In this document: positions 18,333-26,579 of the stretch, one piece after another
Layout: every line of letters starts with the position of its first letter
How positions within the stretch are numbered: the first letter of the stretch is position 1
NCBI GenBank assembly: GCA_038240605.1
Contig: JBBSDP010000002.1
Span: forward strand, 1 to 64,000
Direction: 5' to 3'
DNA: 64,000 nt
Source of the DNA: JBBSDP01 sp038240605
Lineage (GTDB): Bacteria > Planctomycetota > Phycisphaerae > Tepidisphaerales > Tepidisphaeraceae
The notes under the pieces: model-generated
What the model saw: only the letters and a program-made list of their open reading frames with translations
The model's database searches: none
Told to the model about the DNA's origin: nothing
Program-made: the position numbers and the translations under genes

Positions 18333-20336
18333 TCAATCGACATAGGCGAACTCGTTGCAGTTAAATAGGACCCGGCACAACGCCGGCAGTCCATCGCGAC
18401 CGACGATTCGCTGGCTGGCGGCCACTTCCTCTGCGTCGGGCGCGCGAGCGAACGCCAACTGGTACGCGAGCGTGACCTGGCGATCTAGCTCCGGCCCGGC
18501 CTCGCGCTGGAGTCGCTGGGCGAACCGATCGCTCATCCGCAGGACGAACGAGTCGTTCATCAGGGCCAGTGCCTGCAAGGGCGTGATCGTCAGCGCGCGA
18601 CGCGGCGCGCGGGTCGAGGGATCGGGGCAATCGAAAACGTCGAGCAGCGGGTTGCGTCCCGAGCGCACCCAGGTGCGATAAACGCTACGGCGGTTGAACG
18701 TGCCGCCGACGAAATCGCGCGGCTCGTAGAACTGTGTATTGTGCGTGAAGGTGTGAAAGTCCTCGTATCCGGGCCCGCCGATCCGCGGGTCGAGTTCTCC
18801 CGCGACGGACAGCATGGTATCACGAAGCGATTCGGCTTCGAGCCGACGCGGAGATTGCCGCCACAGCAGGCGATTGTCGGGATCGATTCGGGCGGCTTCC
18901 GCGTTCAGCTCCGATGATTGCCGGTACGTGGCGGAGCAGACGATGAGCCGTTGGATCTGCTTGAGGCTCCAGTGCCGCGCGATCAGCTCGGTCGCGAGCC
19001 AGTCGAGCAGTTCCGGGTGGGAGGGGCGACCGCCGTTGAAGCCGAAGTCGTTGGCAGTCTCGACGATGCCCCTGCCAAAGTGGTATTGCCAGAGCCGGTT
19101 GACGATGACGCGGGCGAAGAGCGGATTTCGTTCATCGCTGAGCCACTTGGCCAGCTTCATACGGCGGTCGCGGTCGCTCGCGCTATCGCTCAATCCAAAA
19201 TCGGCGGCGACACCCGGCACCGCGGCGACGCCGCCCGGCGTGACCCGCTCCGCCTCCTGCGCCGGATTTCCCCGGCGCAGTACGTGCGTCGGGCCAACCG
19301 GCCCCGGGACGACGGCATAGGTCCGTGTCGCCCGCGCGCGGCCCTGCTGCGAACGGATCTGCCCGATCTCGATGTTGAGCTGCTCGATCTCGGCCTTCGC
19401 GACGGGATTGAGCACCGCCACGGCTGCGACCTGTTGCGTGAGGAGGTCGATACGAACCTGAATTGCGGCGGCGCGATCCTCCGCGGCATGCTTCAACGGT
19501 TCCCCGGTGATGTCGCGGTCGCCATGCTGCACGCCCGCGAGGCTGGAGACGAGCCGGTAATATTCCGCCTGAGGGATCGGATCGAACTTGTGGTCGTGGC
19601 ACCGCGCGCAGTTGGCGGTGAGGGCGAGGAAGGTCTGCGTGGTCGTGCCGACCAGGTCTTCCATCTCGTCCTGCCGCACGACGGCGCGCATCGCCGCGCT
19701 CTGCTGCTTCTGGCCCACCTCGTCATAGGCGCCGCAGACAAGAAATCCCGTGGCGATCACACCCTGCGCGTCGCCGGGCCGGAGAACGTCCCCGGCGATC
19801 TGCATGCGGGCGAACTCGTCGTAGGGCATGTCGGCGTTGAAGGCGTCGATCAGCCAGTCACGGTAGCGCCAGGCATTGGGTCGAAAACCATCGCGCTCAA
19901 ATCCATCGCTCTCTCCATAGCGGGCCACGTCCATCCAATGACGCGCCCAGCGCTCGCCGTAATGAGGCGAGGCGAGCATTGCGTCAACCAGTCGCTCGTA
20001 AGCGTCGGGACGTAGATCGGCGATAAAGTCGGCTGTCTGCTTTGGCGTTGGGGGGAGGCCCAGTAGATCGAAGGAGAGGCGCCGGATGAGCGTTTGGCGG
20101 TTAGCCGGAGACGGGGGATTTAATCCCCCTGCCTTGAGCCGATCCAGGATGAATGCATCGATTGGGCTCGTCCCCGGTGCATTGCCCGGAACCTTTGGCG
20201 GCACCAGCGGTTGCAACGACCACCCGTCGCGCCCCGCGCGGTTGGATTCGGGAGCCGGGCCGCCCGGCAGAGTCGGCGGCGCGATAGCGATGGCAATCAG
20301 CACCGCGTTGACCGGCCATTTAACACGATGGATCAT
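18333..20336 (-). CDS. DUF1549/DUF1553 domain protein
   Basis: 667 residues with a signal-like N-terminus (VKWPVNAVLIAIAIAPP). DUF1549 covers about 55-260: PIDAFILDRLKAGG, LIRRLSFDLLGLPPTP, HYGERWARHWMDVARYGESD, plus one CARCH motif near 240 that could bind heme or metal. DUF1553 covers about 390-640: LAKWLSDERNPLFARVIVNR followed by LWQYHFGRGI, and RPSHPELLDWLATEL. Many relatives also carry an N-terminal cytochrome domain (PSCyt1), absent here. It is cotranscribed with the DUF1501 gene downstream. The function is not established. Confidence 0.88.
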   Translation of the reverse strand: MIHRVKWPVNAVLIAIAIAPPTLPGGPAPESNRAGRDGWSLQPLVPPKVPGNAPGTSPIDAFILDRLKAGGLNPPSPANRQTLIRRLSFDLLGLPPTPKQTADFIADLRPDAYERLVDAMLASPHYGERWARHWMDVARYGESDGFERDGFRPNAWRYRDWLIDAFNADMPYDEFARMQIAGDVLRPGDAQGVIATGFLVCGAYDEVGQKQQSAAMRAVVRQDEMEDLVGTTTQTFLALTANCARCHDHKFDPIPQAEYYRLVSSLAGVQHGDRDITGEPLKHAAEDRAAAIQVRIDLLTQQVAAVAVLNPVAKAEIEQLNIEIGQIRSQQGRARATRTYAVVPGPVGPTHVLRRGNPAQEAERVTPGGVAAVPGVAADFGLSDSASDRDRRMKLAKWLSDERNPLFARVIVNRLWQYHFGRGIVETANDFGFNGGRPSHPELLDWLATELIARHWSLKQIQRLIVCSATYRQSSELNAEAARIDPDNRLLWRQSPRRLEAESLRDTMLSVAGELDPRIGGPGYEDFHTFTHNTQFYEPRDFVGGTFNRRSVYRTWVRSGRNPLLDVFDCPDPSTRAPRRALTITPLQALALMNDSFVLRMSDRFAQRLQREAGPELDRQVTLAYQLAFARAPDAEEVAASQRIVGRDGLPALCRVLFNCNEFAYVD

Positions 20337-20388
20337 CCGTTGCGACTCCCAACGCGCCGCCAGCGCGTTGCCTTTTCATCCTACCGAG

Positions 20389-20412
20389 CCCCGGCCCGTG
20401 TGTGGGTCGGGG
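20389..20412. other. GC-rich hairpin between hypB and the DUF1549 gene
   Basis: A 9-bp stem (20389-20397 with 20404-20412, one G-T pair) around a 6-base loop. It could end the hydrogenase operon on the minus strand, but no T-run follows on either strand, so calling it a terminator is uncertain. Confidence 0.4.
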
Positions 20413-20485
20413 AATTACAAATTTGATGGGCCGTGAGGAGCGCGCAGCTGAGAGAGCCCGGCGACTTGTCCCGGGATGGAGTTGT

Positions 20486-21169
20486 TCAAACCTGAGCAGG
20501 CAACCGAGCCTCTGCAGCCCGCGCCTCAAGGAACTGCACAAACTCATCCATTCCCACCCCCGACCGGGCAGACACTTCCATGATCCGCATGCCGGGACGG
20601 ACCGCGTCGATGTTGCGGTACGCCGCCTCCCGATCGAACCCGACCGCAGACGCCAGATCCATCTTGGTGATAATCGCGACATCGGCGGTGTTGAAGATCG
20701 TCGGATACTTGAGCGGCTTGTCCTCCCCTTCGGTCACCGAAAAGAGCACCAGTCGCAGGTCCTCGCCCAGGTCGTAGCTGGCCGGGCACACAAGGTTGCC
20801 GACGTTTTCGATGAAGAGATAATCGAGCGACTGCGGCTGCCACCCGTCGAGGGCCGTCTTCACCATCTCCGCCTCGAGATGGCAGATGGTGCCGGTAGTG
20901 ATCTGCCGGACCGGCGCGCCGCTGCGCGCCAGGCGATGGGCGTCGTTGTCGGTGGCCAGGTCGCCGACCAGGGCGGCGACGCGCCGCTCGCGGCCCACGT
21001 CCGTCAGCACCCGTTCCAGGAAGGCGGTCTTGCCGGCGCCGGGGCTGGAGACGAGGCTGACGACGTAAACGCCCTGATCATGAAACTGCTGCCGCAACGC
21101 ACGGGCGACGACGTCGTTCTGCTTAAGCACTTTCTGCCGGACTTCCACAAGTCGCGTCTGCGGGGCCAT
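20486..21169 (-). CDS. hypB: hydrogenase nickel incorporation GTPase HypB
   Basis: 227 residues. GTPase motifs: P-loop SSPGAGKT, VGDLATDNDAHRL, TGTICHLEAEMV (metal-site Cys-His), ENVGNLVCPASYDLGED and ITKMDL. HypB hydrolyses GTP to drive nickel delivery, with HypA, into the hydrogenase large subunit. There is no His-rich nickel-storage stretch at the N-terminus. ATG 21169 overlaps the end of hypA by 47 bases in another frame; a GTG 21 bases further in is possible. It is the last gene of the hydrogenase operon. Confidence 0.93.
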   Translation of the reverse strand: MAPQTRLVEVRQKVLKQNDVVARALRQQFHDQGVYVVSLVSSPGAGKTAFLERVLTDVGRERRVAALVGDLATDNDAHRLARSGAPVRQITTGTICHLEAEMVKTALDGWQPQSLDYLFIENVGNLVCPASYDLGEDLRLVLFSVTEGEDKPLKYPTIFNTADVAIITKMDLASAVGFDREAAYRNIDAVRPGMRIMEVSARSGVGMDEFVQFLEARAAEARLPAQV

Positions 21170-21512
21170 CGATGATCTCCAGTGCGGATAATTCCAGCTC
21201 ACGGCCGGTTCGGATGTCGGGCGTGGGCGTGCCACATTCGGCACAACAGATTTCCTGAACAGATATTACGGCTCGCTCGCCTCGGCAGTTGGGACAGTAG
21301 GCGACGATCGGGACCTGCTCGATCACGAGGTCACAGCGCTCGAAGCGCGTATTCTCGCGCGCCAGGTCATATGCCGAAAGCAGCGCCTCGGCGACCACGC
21401 CGGACAGCGGTCCGAGCTTAACGTGAATGGCTGCCACCTGCACGCCTCCACGTCGCTCGGCCTCTTCTTCGGCGAGATCGAGGAGGCTAAGGGCGATCGA
21501 AAGCTCGTGCAT
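21123..21512 (-). CDS. hypA: hydrogenase nickel metallochaperone HypA
   Basis: 129 residues. It begins MHELSIALSLLDLAEEE, where the N-terminal amine, His2 and Glu3 bind nickel. The zinc site is formed by CPNC and CCAEC. The last 15 or so residues are poorly conserved and their codons overlap hypB. HypA hands nickel to the large subunit together with HypB. It lies 75 bases after the 44-residue small ORF and is part of the same operon. Confidence 0.93.
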   Translation of the reverse strand: MHELSIALSLLDLAEEEAERRGGVQVAAIHVKLGPLSGVVAEALLSAYDLARENTRFERCDLVIEQVPIVAYCPNCRGERAVISVQEICCAECGTPTPDIRTGRELELSALEIIDGPADATCGSPAESA

Positions 21513-21587
21513 GTGCCGGCCTGATTCCTACTTGGCGCGCGCTCGATTGAGTTTATCCGTATCTGGGCCTGGCGAAGCGCCTGTCGC

Positions 21588-21722
21588 TCACATGTTACGG
21601 AGGCGGAGGTAGCGCATCACGTCGGGCAGGATCGAGACGATGCCGACGATTCCGAGGGCCACGATGATCAGCCCCAGGACACCCATCACGGGGTGATTCG
21701 ACACGCCGGTGGCATTAGCCAT
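21588..21722 (-). CDS. small single-helix membrane protein (DUF6893-like), hydrogenase-associated
   Basis: 44 residues, read directly from the minus strand. Residues 13-33 form one hydrophobic helix (GVLGLIIVALGIVGIVSI), followed by a basic tail LPDVMRYLRLRNM. Its ATG overlaps the maturation protease stop by 8 bases, which suggests translational coupling. The LPD...RYLR tail resembles what I recall of DUF6893 proteins in actinobacterial group 1h hydrogenase operons, and also the end of the 88-residue protein at 22892-23158. A membrane anchor or small hydrogenase subunit is inferred. Confidence 0.72.
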   Translation of the reverse strand: MANATGVSNHPVMGVLGLIIVALGIVGIVSILPDVMRYLRLRNM

Positions 21723-22314
21723 TCGACGCAACGGCCTGTTGGATCGGGTAAGGGTTGTCATATCCAGAAGCTCCTTTCGGTTCGGGAAGAGGATCGTTCG
21801 CGAACGGCGGATAGCGCCCTTCGCGGATTTGCGCGATCAATGATTCGATGAGCGGGACCGCTTCCTGCACCGCCGCCTGCACCGCCGGGCTGATCCCCAT
21901 CTGCATGTCATTTTCGGAATCGAGCGGCGTCGGCTCACAAGCCACGACCAGGAGTTTCTGCAATCGCCCCCCCATGGCTCCCACCAGGCGCAGTACCTTG
22001 GCCGGCTCCATCCCGTGCGTCTCGATCAGCAATTCGCCCGGCTGCAGCTCGACTTCGGCGGACAGCGGCTCTGGCTTGATCACGTACAGCGTCCCCGGCG
22101 CCGAACCGCGCGGCGCAGCATCGACGAGGATCGCGACATCGCACCCATCCAGCAGCGCGTAGGTGAGGTCCAGCCCGCGGATGCCGAAATCGACGACGCG
22201 GACGCCTTCGGGCAGCGGACGCTGTGCGAGCTTGGCGGCCACCTCGACGCCGAACGCATCGTCACCCAGAAAGATGTTGCCGATGCCAGCGATCAGTATG
22301 CGTGGAGGCGTCAT
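21715..22314 (-). CDS. hydrogenase maturation endopeptidase (HupD/HyaD type)
   Basis: 199 residues. The N-terminus ILIAGIGNIFLGDDAFGVEV is the family hallmark, with the nickel-binding acidic residue in the GDD segment; further candidates are Asp in VVDFGIRGLDL and His in ETHGMEP. These proteases remove the C-terminal peptide of the large subunit once nickel is in place. HhyL here ends with 21 residues after the last ligand His, which would be the substrate. The start overlaps the YceI-like stop by 4 bases. The tail after residue 165 is Pro-rich and not part of the core family. Confidence 0.92.
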   Translation of the reverse strand: MTPPRILIAGIGNIFLGDDAFGVEVAAKLAQRPLPEGVRVVDFGIRGLDLTYALLDGCDVAILVDAAPRGSAPGTLYVIKPEPLSAEVELQPGELLIETHGMEPAKVLRLVGAMGGRLQKLLVVACEPTPLDSENDMQMGISPAVQAAVQEAVPLIESLIAQIREGRYPPFANDPLPEPKGASGYDNPYPIQQAVASNG

Positions 22315-22877
22315 GGCTGAGTCTCCTGTTGCGGATGGCCGACCAGATCAAACGTGAATTTCAGCTCATCTTTCAGCTCGATCATTCCTCCGAGAGCAGA
22401 GACTCGCTTGAGGCGAAATGCAGCCATGGAAAGTGCAAACTCGCCGCTCATGCGCATGTCATTTTCCGTCAGCCGGAGCTGGGCATCTACCGGCAAAAGC
22501 CGAGCCACACCGTGCAAACGCATATTGCCTTCGATTTTCAAGCGAAACCAATTGTCGGAGATCTTCATGGAAGCAACGCTCGTGCTAGCAAAGGCGATCT
22601 CCAAAAATTTCGAGACCTCCAGGACATCGTTCCGCATGGCGGCCGATATGTCCTTGCGGTCCTGCTCTTTGACGGAATCCGTCAGGCGCAGCGAATCGGC
22701 GCGGACCGTCAGCTCAAAGTTGGACGCATCAGGTGAATCGGGAGCGAAGCGCAGCTCGCCGTGGAAGTCCTCCGCGGCGAAGACCGGGTTATGCGCAAAC
22801 CCCGCGAGCATGCCGGCGGCGAATGCCTGAACCGTCAAGCGGCTGTGCTCGGGGTCGACGACGTATCGGATGATCAT
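22311..22877 (-). CDS. YceI-like lipid-binding domain protein in hydrogenase operon
   Basis: 188 residues from ATG 22877 (ATG 22895 is an alternative). The order of strands fits the YceI lipocalin-like barrel: DPEHSRLTVQAFAAGMLAGF, HNPVF, a DFHGELRF strand, a central ISAAMRNDVLEV and a final IELKDELKFTFDLVG. No signal peptide is seen, unlike classical YceI. YceI folds bind polyisoprenoid chains such as quinones, so a link between the hydrogenase and the quinone pool is attractive but inferred. It overlaps the protease gene by 4 bases. Confidence 0.7.
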   Translation of the reverse strand: MIIRYVVDPEHSRLTVQAFAAGMLAGFAHNPVFAAEDFHGELRFAPDSPDASNFELTVRADSLRLTDSVKEQDRKDISAAMRNDVLEVSKFLEIAFASTSVASMKISDNWFRLKIEGNMRLHGVARLLPVDAQLRLTENDMRMSGEFALSMAAFRLKRVSALGGMIELKDELKFTFDLVGHPQQETQP

Positions 22878-22891
22878 CGTAGCGTCACTGA

Positions 22892-23158
22892 TCACATTGA
22901 TTTAAGGCGAAGGTAACGCTCCAAGTCCGGCAGCACGCCGCGGATGCCGGCCTTGAGCGGTTCCTGGAACTCGGGCATCAGCGCGGAGATCGCGGCCTTG
23001 GCGCTGCGGCGAATGGCCGGGTGCGTCATGGCCAGGCCGCCCCCCAGGATCATCAGCGCCGCTCCACCCGACAGGCAGAGAATATCGCGCGCTTCGGTTG
23101 CGTCCTGTCCGTTTGTCCGGTCGTCGGGCTGCTCAGCGCTGGATTGAATCATGCTCAT
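22892..23158 (-). CDS. small membrane protein with LPDxxRYLRL tail, hydrogenase-associated
   Basis: 88 residues from ATG 23158, which has AAGGAGAC 4 to 6 bases upstream. Residues 1-25 are polar, 26-44 hydrophobic (ILCLSGGAALMILGGGLAM), followed by an amphipathic basic stretch and the end VLPDLERYLRLKSM. The tail closely resembles that of the 44-residue protein at 21588-21722, so two paralogous tails exist in one operon. No enzyme motif is present. A membrane-anchoring or assembly role for the hydrogenase is inferred from position. Confidence 0.72.
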   Translation of the reverse strand: MSMIQSSAEQPDDRTNGQDATEARDILCLSGGAALMILGGGLAMTHPAIRRSAKAAISALMPEFQEPLKAGIRGVLPDLERYLRLKSM

Positions 23159-23192
23159 GCGTGTCTCCTTAAAGTGACTCGCGCACAACTCG

Positions 23193-23516
23193 TTAATGCG
23201 TCGTCGATGCGTCGCCGAGCGGCTCGACCTCGTCAATGCCGAAGAAAAAGCGGTGTCCCGGTTTTCCTTCGACGCCAAAGTCCTTCCCCGGGTCGTCATC
23301 GACGGTAACGGCCAAGTGAATTCGATCCTCGTAGTCCTGCTCGATCGCCGCGATGGTCGCGGTTTTTCCCTCCAGCGCAATATCCATGATGTCGGCTCGG
23401 CCTAGCGGCCATAGACGGACGCGGTCGCCGGCGCGCAGTTGCGTCCCCGCAACCGTGACCGACTCCACGCGCGGCCGTCCTTCCAAGTCCATCCGAAACG
23501 GGTCCCAATCATCCAT
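23193..23516 (-). CDS. hydrogenase-operon protein of unknown function (107 aa)
   Basis: 107 residues, acidic and soluble, with no signal peptide or helix. A central part reads RAGDRVRLWPLGRADIMDI then EGKTATIAAIEQDYEDRIHLAV, which looks like a small SH3-like beta barrel. The end is HRFFFGIDEVEPL. I do not recognise a named family, but an SH3-like fold in a hydrogenase operon could bind a partner protein. It overlaps the 357-residue gene by 8 bases and is surely in the operon. Confidence 0.72.
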   Translation of the reverse strand: MDDWDPFRMDLEGRPRVESVTVAGTQLRAGDRVRLWPLGRADIMDIALEGKTATIAAIEQDYEDRIHLAVTVDDDPGKDFGVEGKPGHRFFFGIDEVEPLGDASTTH

Positions 23517-24582
23517 GGTGCTGCTCCTGCTGCGGGGGGACGGGCCGCAAGCCGCGAACGGTGCCGTGCAGGCCCATCAACTGCTCGCGGGCGAGCGACT
23601 CGGTCCGGGCCAGAAGTTCCCGCGAGCGTTCGTCGACGCCGGCTGCGGCACGCTTCTCCTCGTCGGTGAGCGTGAGGATTCGAAGCGTGAGGATCTCGTC
23701 AATCTCACAGGAGTCGAAAAGGTCGCCGGGGCTTTCGGGCGCGACCTGCGGATGGTCGTAGAGGATGATCGGCGAGGCGAGCATTGTGTCGCGCTGCGAC
23801 TCTTCGCCGACGAGGACCGGCCAGACGCCGATGTTTTTGCAGCCCGCGACGGCCGCGCGGCAGCGCTCCGGCGGATCGAGCAGCGAGACGAAGCCGCCGT
23901 CGGTCACACCGAGGACCACGTGTGTCGATACCAGCGCGCCCATTAACGCATCATCACGCCCGGCTGTTGACGCACCTTCCATGCTCGTTCGGTTGAGCAG
24001 GCGAATCGTGATTCGACGGAGGCCGTCGCCGGCATCCGATACCGAGACTTCCACCTCGCCCGCGATCGCCTGTTGCGAACGCACCAGCACCCCCACCACC
24101 TGACCGCTCCCATCCTTGAGCCCTTCCAACCGGCGGCTGGCGGGAAACGAAAACAACCGGCAAAGCGGCCGCTCGGTAAGCTCGCGAAGAGAGAACTCGC
24201 CCAGGTCCACGTCTCGATCCACCGCCTCCTGCCAAGGCTGATAGAGCTGGCCACCCACCTCCAGCACCGGGACAATTCGGTATTCAGGTTCGCCAGTCGA
24301 GGGGAGCGATGCGGCCGGCGTGATGAGTTCTCCAACGGTTCGGTCCACGAGATGCAGAAAGCGAGCCATCACCTGGAGGCGCGCGTCCTTGTTTCCTTCG
24401 ACCAGCACCTCCGCCTGAAGGCTCGACGGCTCCGCGCCTCCCTGCGCCTCGCTCCAGGCGGCCGGGTAGAGGCCGCCGAACGTCCAGCGCTGACGGTTCT
24501 TCACCGAAGGCCGGTATGGGTACAGAATGTACCCTTCGTAAAGCAGGGCGCGGGCGAGCTTGTCGACGATCGCGCGGTTCAC
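23509..24582 (-). CDS. hydrogenase-operon protein of unknown function (357 aa)
   Basis: 357 residues, no signal peptide, no membrane helix and few Cys, so no iron-sulfur motif. Notable segments: ALLYEGYILYPYRPSVKNRQ at the start, LVSTHVVLGVTDGGFVSLLD in the middle and YDHPQVAPESPGDLFDSCEI near residue 285. The C-terminal 60 residues are charged and helical. I cannot name the family. It overlaps the DUF6084 gene by 4 bases and the 107-residue gene by 8 bases. Tight packing among group 1h genes suggests a dedicated assembly or electron-transfer factor. Confidence 0.78.
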   Translation of the reverse strand: MNRAIVDKLARALLYEGYILYPYRPSVKNRQRWTFGGLYPAAWSEAQGGAEPSSLQAEVLVEGNKDARLQVMARFLHLVDRTVGELITPAASLPSTGEPEYRIVPVLEVGGQLYQPWQEAVDRDVDLGEFSLRELTERPLCRLFSFPASRRLEGLKDGSGQVVGVLVRSQQAIAGEVEVSVSDAGDGLRRITIRLLNRTSMEGASTAGRDDALMGALVSTHVVLGVTDGGFVSLLDPPERCRAAVAGCKNIGVWPVLVGEESQRDTMLASPIILYDHPQVAPESPGDLFDSCEIDEILTLRILTLTDEEKRAAAGVDERSRELLARTESLAREQLMGLHGTVRGLRPVPPQQEQHHG

Positions 24583-25253
24583 GTTGGCACCTTGTCCTGG
24601 GCCTCCGCGGCCAGCAGCCGTTCGATCGCCGCTTCCCAGGTGGGAATTCCGTTACGGCTCTTGAACTGATACAGACGGTCGAAGGCATCCTTGCGCAGGC
24701 AGAGCCAGGCAGAGTTCGGATAGTACAGATCCATCATCTGCTTCCACACCGACACGGGCAGGCGGAAGTTCGTCTCCTTCTCCCAGGAGATCTGTTCGAC
24801 CTGCATAGCGCCGTCGTCACCCGCGTAAAAGACGGTCCCGCTGAACAGGAGGCAAAGTGGCACTTCCCCGTCCTCGAGCGCATAGAAGAACTTTGAGGCG
24901 GCAAGGTTGAAGTCATACGAACAGGGCACCGGCAGCTCAACCGTGGTGCTGCCCTGAAACGGCGTGACGATCGTGCTCGCATGCGTCCAGAGCATGCTGC
25001 GCAGCGTCTGCCCCCAGCGCGCGGGCTCACCGAAGAGGTCCAACAGCCGTCCCTGTTCCGCGGGAGCGTAATGCCGGCGCGTCGGCTCGATGCGAACCTG
25101 ACAGCGCAGTGCAACGGTGTGAATGAACGGCGCGTCCGCATCATTCTCGCCGTTCGCGGCGCCATCGGTCACGCGCAACGAGAAATTAAGCATCGGCGCC
25201 GCCGCATGGCGCACCGGCTCGGCCTTTTCAACCTTGAAGTTCAGGTCAGGCAT
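24579..25253 (-). CDS. DUF6084 family protein, hydrogenase-associated
   Basis: 224 residues from ATG 25253, overlapping the DUF5947 stop by 8 bases. Visible segments: MPDLNFKVEKAEPVRHAA at the start, VALRCQVRIEPTRRHYAPAE and LLDLFGEPARWGQTLRSM in the first half, then YFYA-like KFFYALEDGEVPLCLLFSG and PVSVWKQMMDLYYPNSAWLC. From memory this corresponds to DUF6084, a family found in group 1h hydrogenase operons of actinobacteria. No catalytic motif is evident. The conserved link to the hydrogenase makes an accessory role likely; the mechanism is unknown. Confidence 0.78.
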   Translation of the reverse strand: MPDLNFKVEKAEPVRHAAAPMLNFSLRVTDGAANGENDADAPFIHTVALRCQVRIEPTRRHYAPAEQGRLLDLFGEPARWGQTLRSMLWTHASTIVTPFQGSTTVELPVPCSYDFNLAASKFFYALEDGEVPLCLLFSGTVFYAGDDGAMQVEQISWEKETNFRLPVSVWKQMMDLYYPNSAWLCLRKDAFDRLYQFKSRNGIPTWEAAIERLLAAEAQDKVPT

Positions 25254-25902
25254 GCAGGGCCCCCGCTCGGCGCTCGGACCGTTCATCGACGCTCTTGAAG
25301 AACGCGGTGATGTGCTTCCACACCTCGGTCCCGCCCGAGAGCCCGCGCCAGTGAGTGCGGATCAGGCCGACAAGCTTGAAACATTCGTCGATCGGCACGA
25401 GGCAATACGTGTGGATCGGTCCGGTGCGGTTGACGAGCAGCGCCTCGACGTCCGCCGTCATCTTGCTCAGGACCGGGTTCACGCCCACGAGATCGTTCCA
25501 GGCTTCCAGGGACAGGAGCGATTCGGTGGCGCCGGCCGGACTGGGGTACATCGCGACCATCTTCGCTGAAGGTGAATGGTGATAGAAAAACGCGAGGTTG
25601 ATCGGAAGTCGCAGCGCTTCCCACTCCTCTTCGGACATCCGAAAATCAGGGAGCATGCGGATGCGCCGCGGGATGCGGCGATAACGGGCGTTGGGCGTAC
25701 GGCCATCGAAGAGGATCGAGCACGGCTCGCAACTGCACAACATGCGCCGCGTGGCCGGCTCGAGCAGGTGCGCGTGATGGGGCGCGAGCGCGAGCCCACA
25801 CAGTTCGCAACGCTCGAGCGGCGCTTCGGCACGCGCGAACTGACGAAGGACGGAGAAGGGGCGAGTCGCGGAACTGGTTAACGATGACGGCAGCATAGGC
25901 AT
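25246..25902 (-). CDS. DUF5947 family protein with Cys cluster, hydrogenase-associated
   Basis: 218 residues from ATG 25902 (25896 also possible; the open frame runs further up to 26010 but lacks a better start). Near residues 30-62 there is a metal-binding pattern: CELCG, then about 22 residues, then CSCEPC, suitable for zinc or a rubredoxin-like iron. Later segments are LPINLAFFYHHSPSAKMVAM and VEALLVNRTGPIHTYCLVPI. From memory this matches DUF5947, a group 1h hydrogenase neighbour. An electron-transfer or assembly role is plausible but inferred. Confidence 0.8.
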   Translation of the reverse strand: MPMLPSSLTSSATRPFSVLRQFARAEAPLERCELCGLALAPHHAHLLEPATRRMLCSCEPCSILFDGRTPNARYRRIPRRIRMLPDFRMSEEEWEALRLPINLAFFYHHSPSAKMVAMYPSPAGATESLLSLEAWNDLVGVNPVLSKMTADVEALLVNRTGPIHTYCLVPIDECFKLVGLIRTHWRGLSGGTEVWKHITAFFKSVDERSERRAGALHA

Positions 25903-25954
25903 CCCGTGGGTATGGGAGTCGAACACGTTCACACACGTCGTGGTTGCGCCGCCA

Positions 25955-26533
25955 TCATCCAACCACCGGCAACGCGAAGCGGCGGTGTCCGGCGGCAGGG
26001 GCTGTGCCATTCACTTCGGCGGGAGCGGCGCTGTGGCCGTTGGCGCCTTCCACTTCGATGGCGGTGATGTCCGGCGCCTTTTCGTAGATCGCCTCCTCGA
26101 TCGTGCTCTTGAGGGTCAGGGCAGAGGACGGGCAACCATGGCAGCTTCCCTCCAGCCGGATGCGCACGATCCCGTCCGCCACACCGAGCAGCTCGACGTT
26201 ACCGCCATGCGAGTGGAGATAGGGCCGCACCGACTCAAGGGCCTGGCCCACCCGCGCGTTGAGGTCGAGGGGATGCAGGCCGTAAAGCAGAAGGAGCCCT
26301 GACACCAGCTCGTCGTTCCCCATCTCATCGATGAGGGCCACGCCCGCGTCGCCCGTTGCGGCGACGCGGGTGAGGATCGCCTCCAGCGCGGCACTGTGCA
26401 GGTCCATCAGGGCCTGCACGATCTGGCGCGTCTTGTCCCGGGCGCGCGGATCCTTGAACTGATCGACCTCCTGGAGGAGCGTTTCGAGCCGATGGATACG
26501 TTCGCGCGACTGGCGATCTTCGGAACCGGGCAT
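25955..26533 (-). CDS. NifU C-terminal-domain protein (Fe-S scaffold-like)
   Basis: 192 residues from ATG 26533 with AGGAGA (26539-26544) upstream. The first 100 residues are a helical region (RIHRLETLLQEVDQF). Residues about 105-170 are the NifU C-terminal domain, with VRPYLHSHGGNVELLGVADG and the cluster-binding pair in EGSCHGCPSSALTLKSTIEE. It lies directly after hhyL. Such NifU-like proteins recur in group 1h operons and may supply Fe-S clusters for the small subunit; that link is inferred. A larger frame upstream in the same phase is only a shadow of hhyL. Confidence 0.88.
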   Translation of the reverse strand: MPGSEDRQSRERIHRLETLLQEVDQFKDPRARDKTRQIVQALMDLHSAALEAILTRVAATGDAGVALIDEMGNDELVSGLLLLYGLHPLDLNARVGQALESVRPYLHSHGGNVELLGVADGIVRIRLEGSCHGCPSSALTLKSTIEEAIYEKAPDITAIEVEGANGHSAAPAEVNGTAPAAGHRRFALPVVG

Positions 26534-26579
26534 CAGGGTCTCCTGTGCGTGCGCTCTGCTGTGTGGGTCCTGCTGGTGG

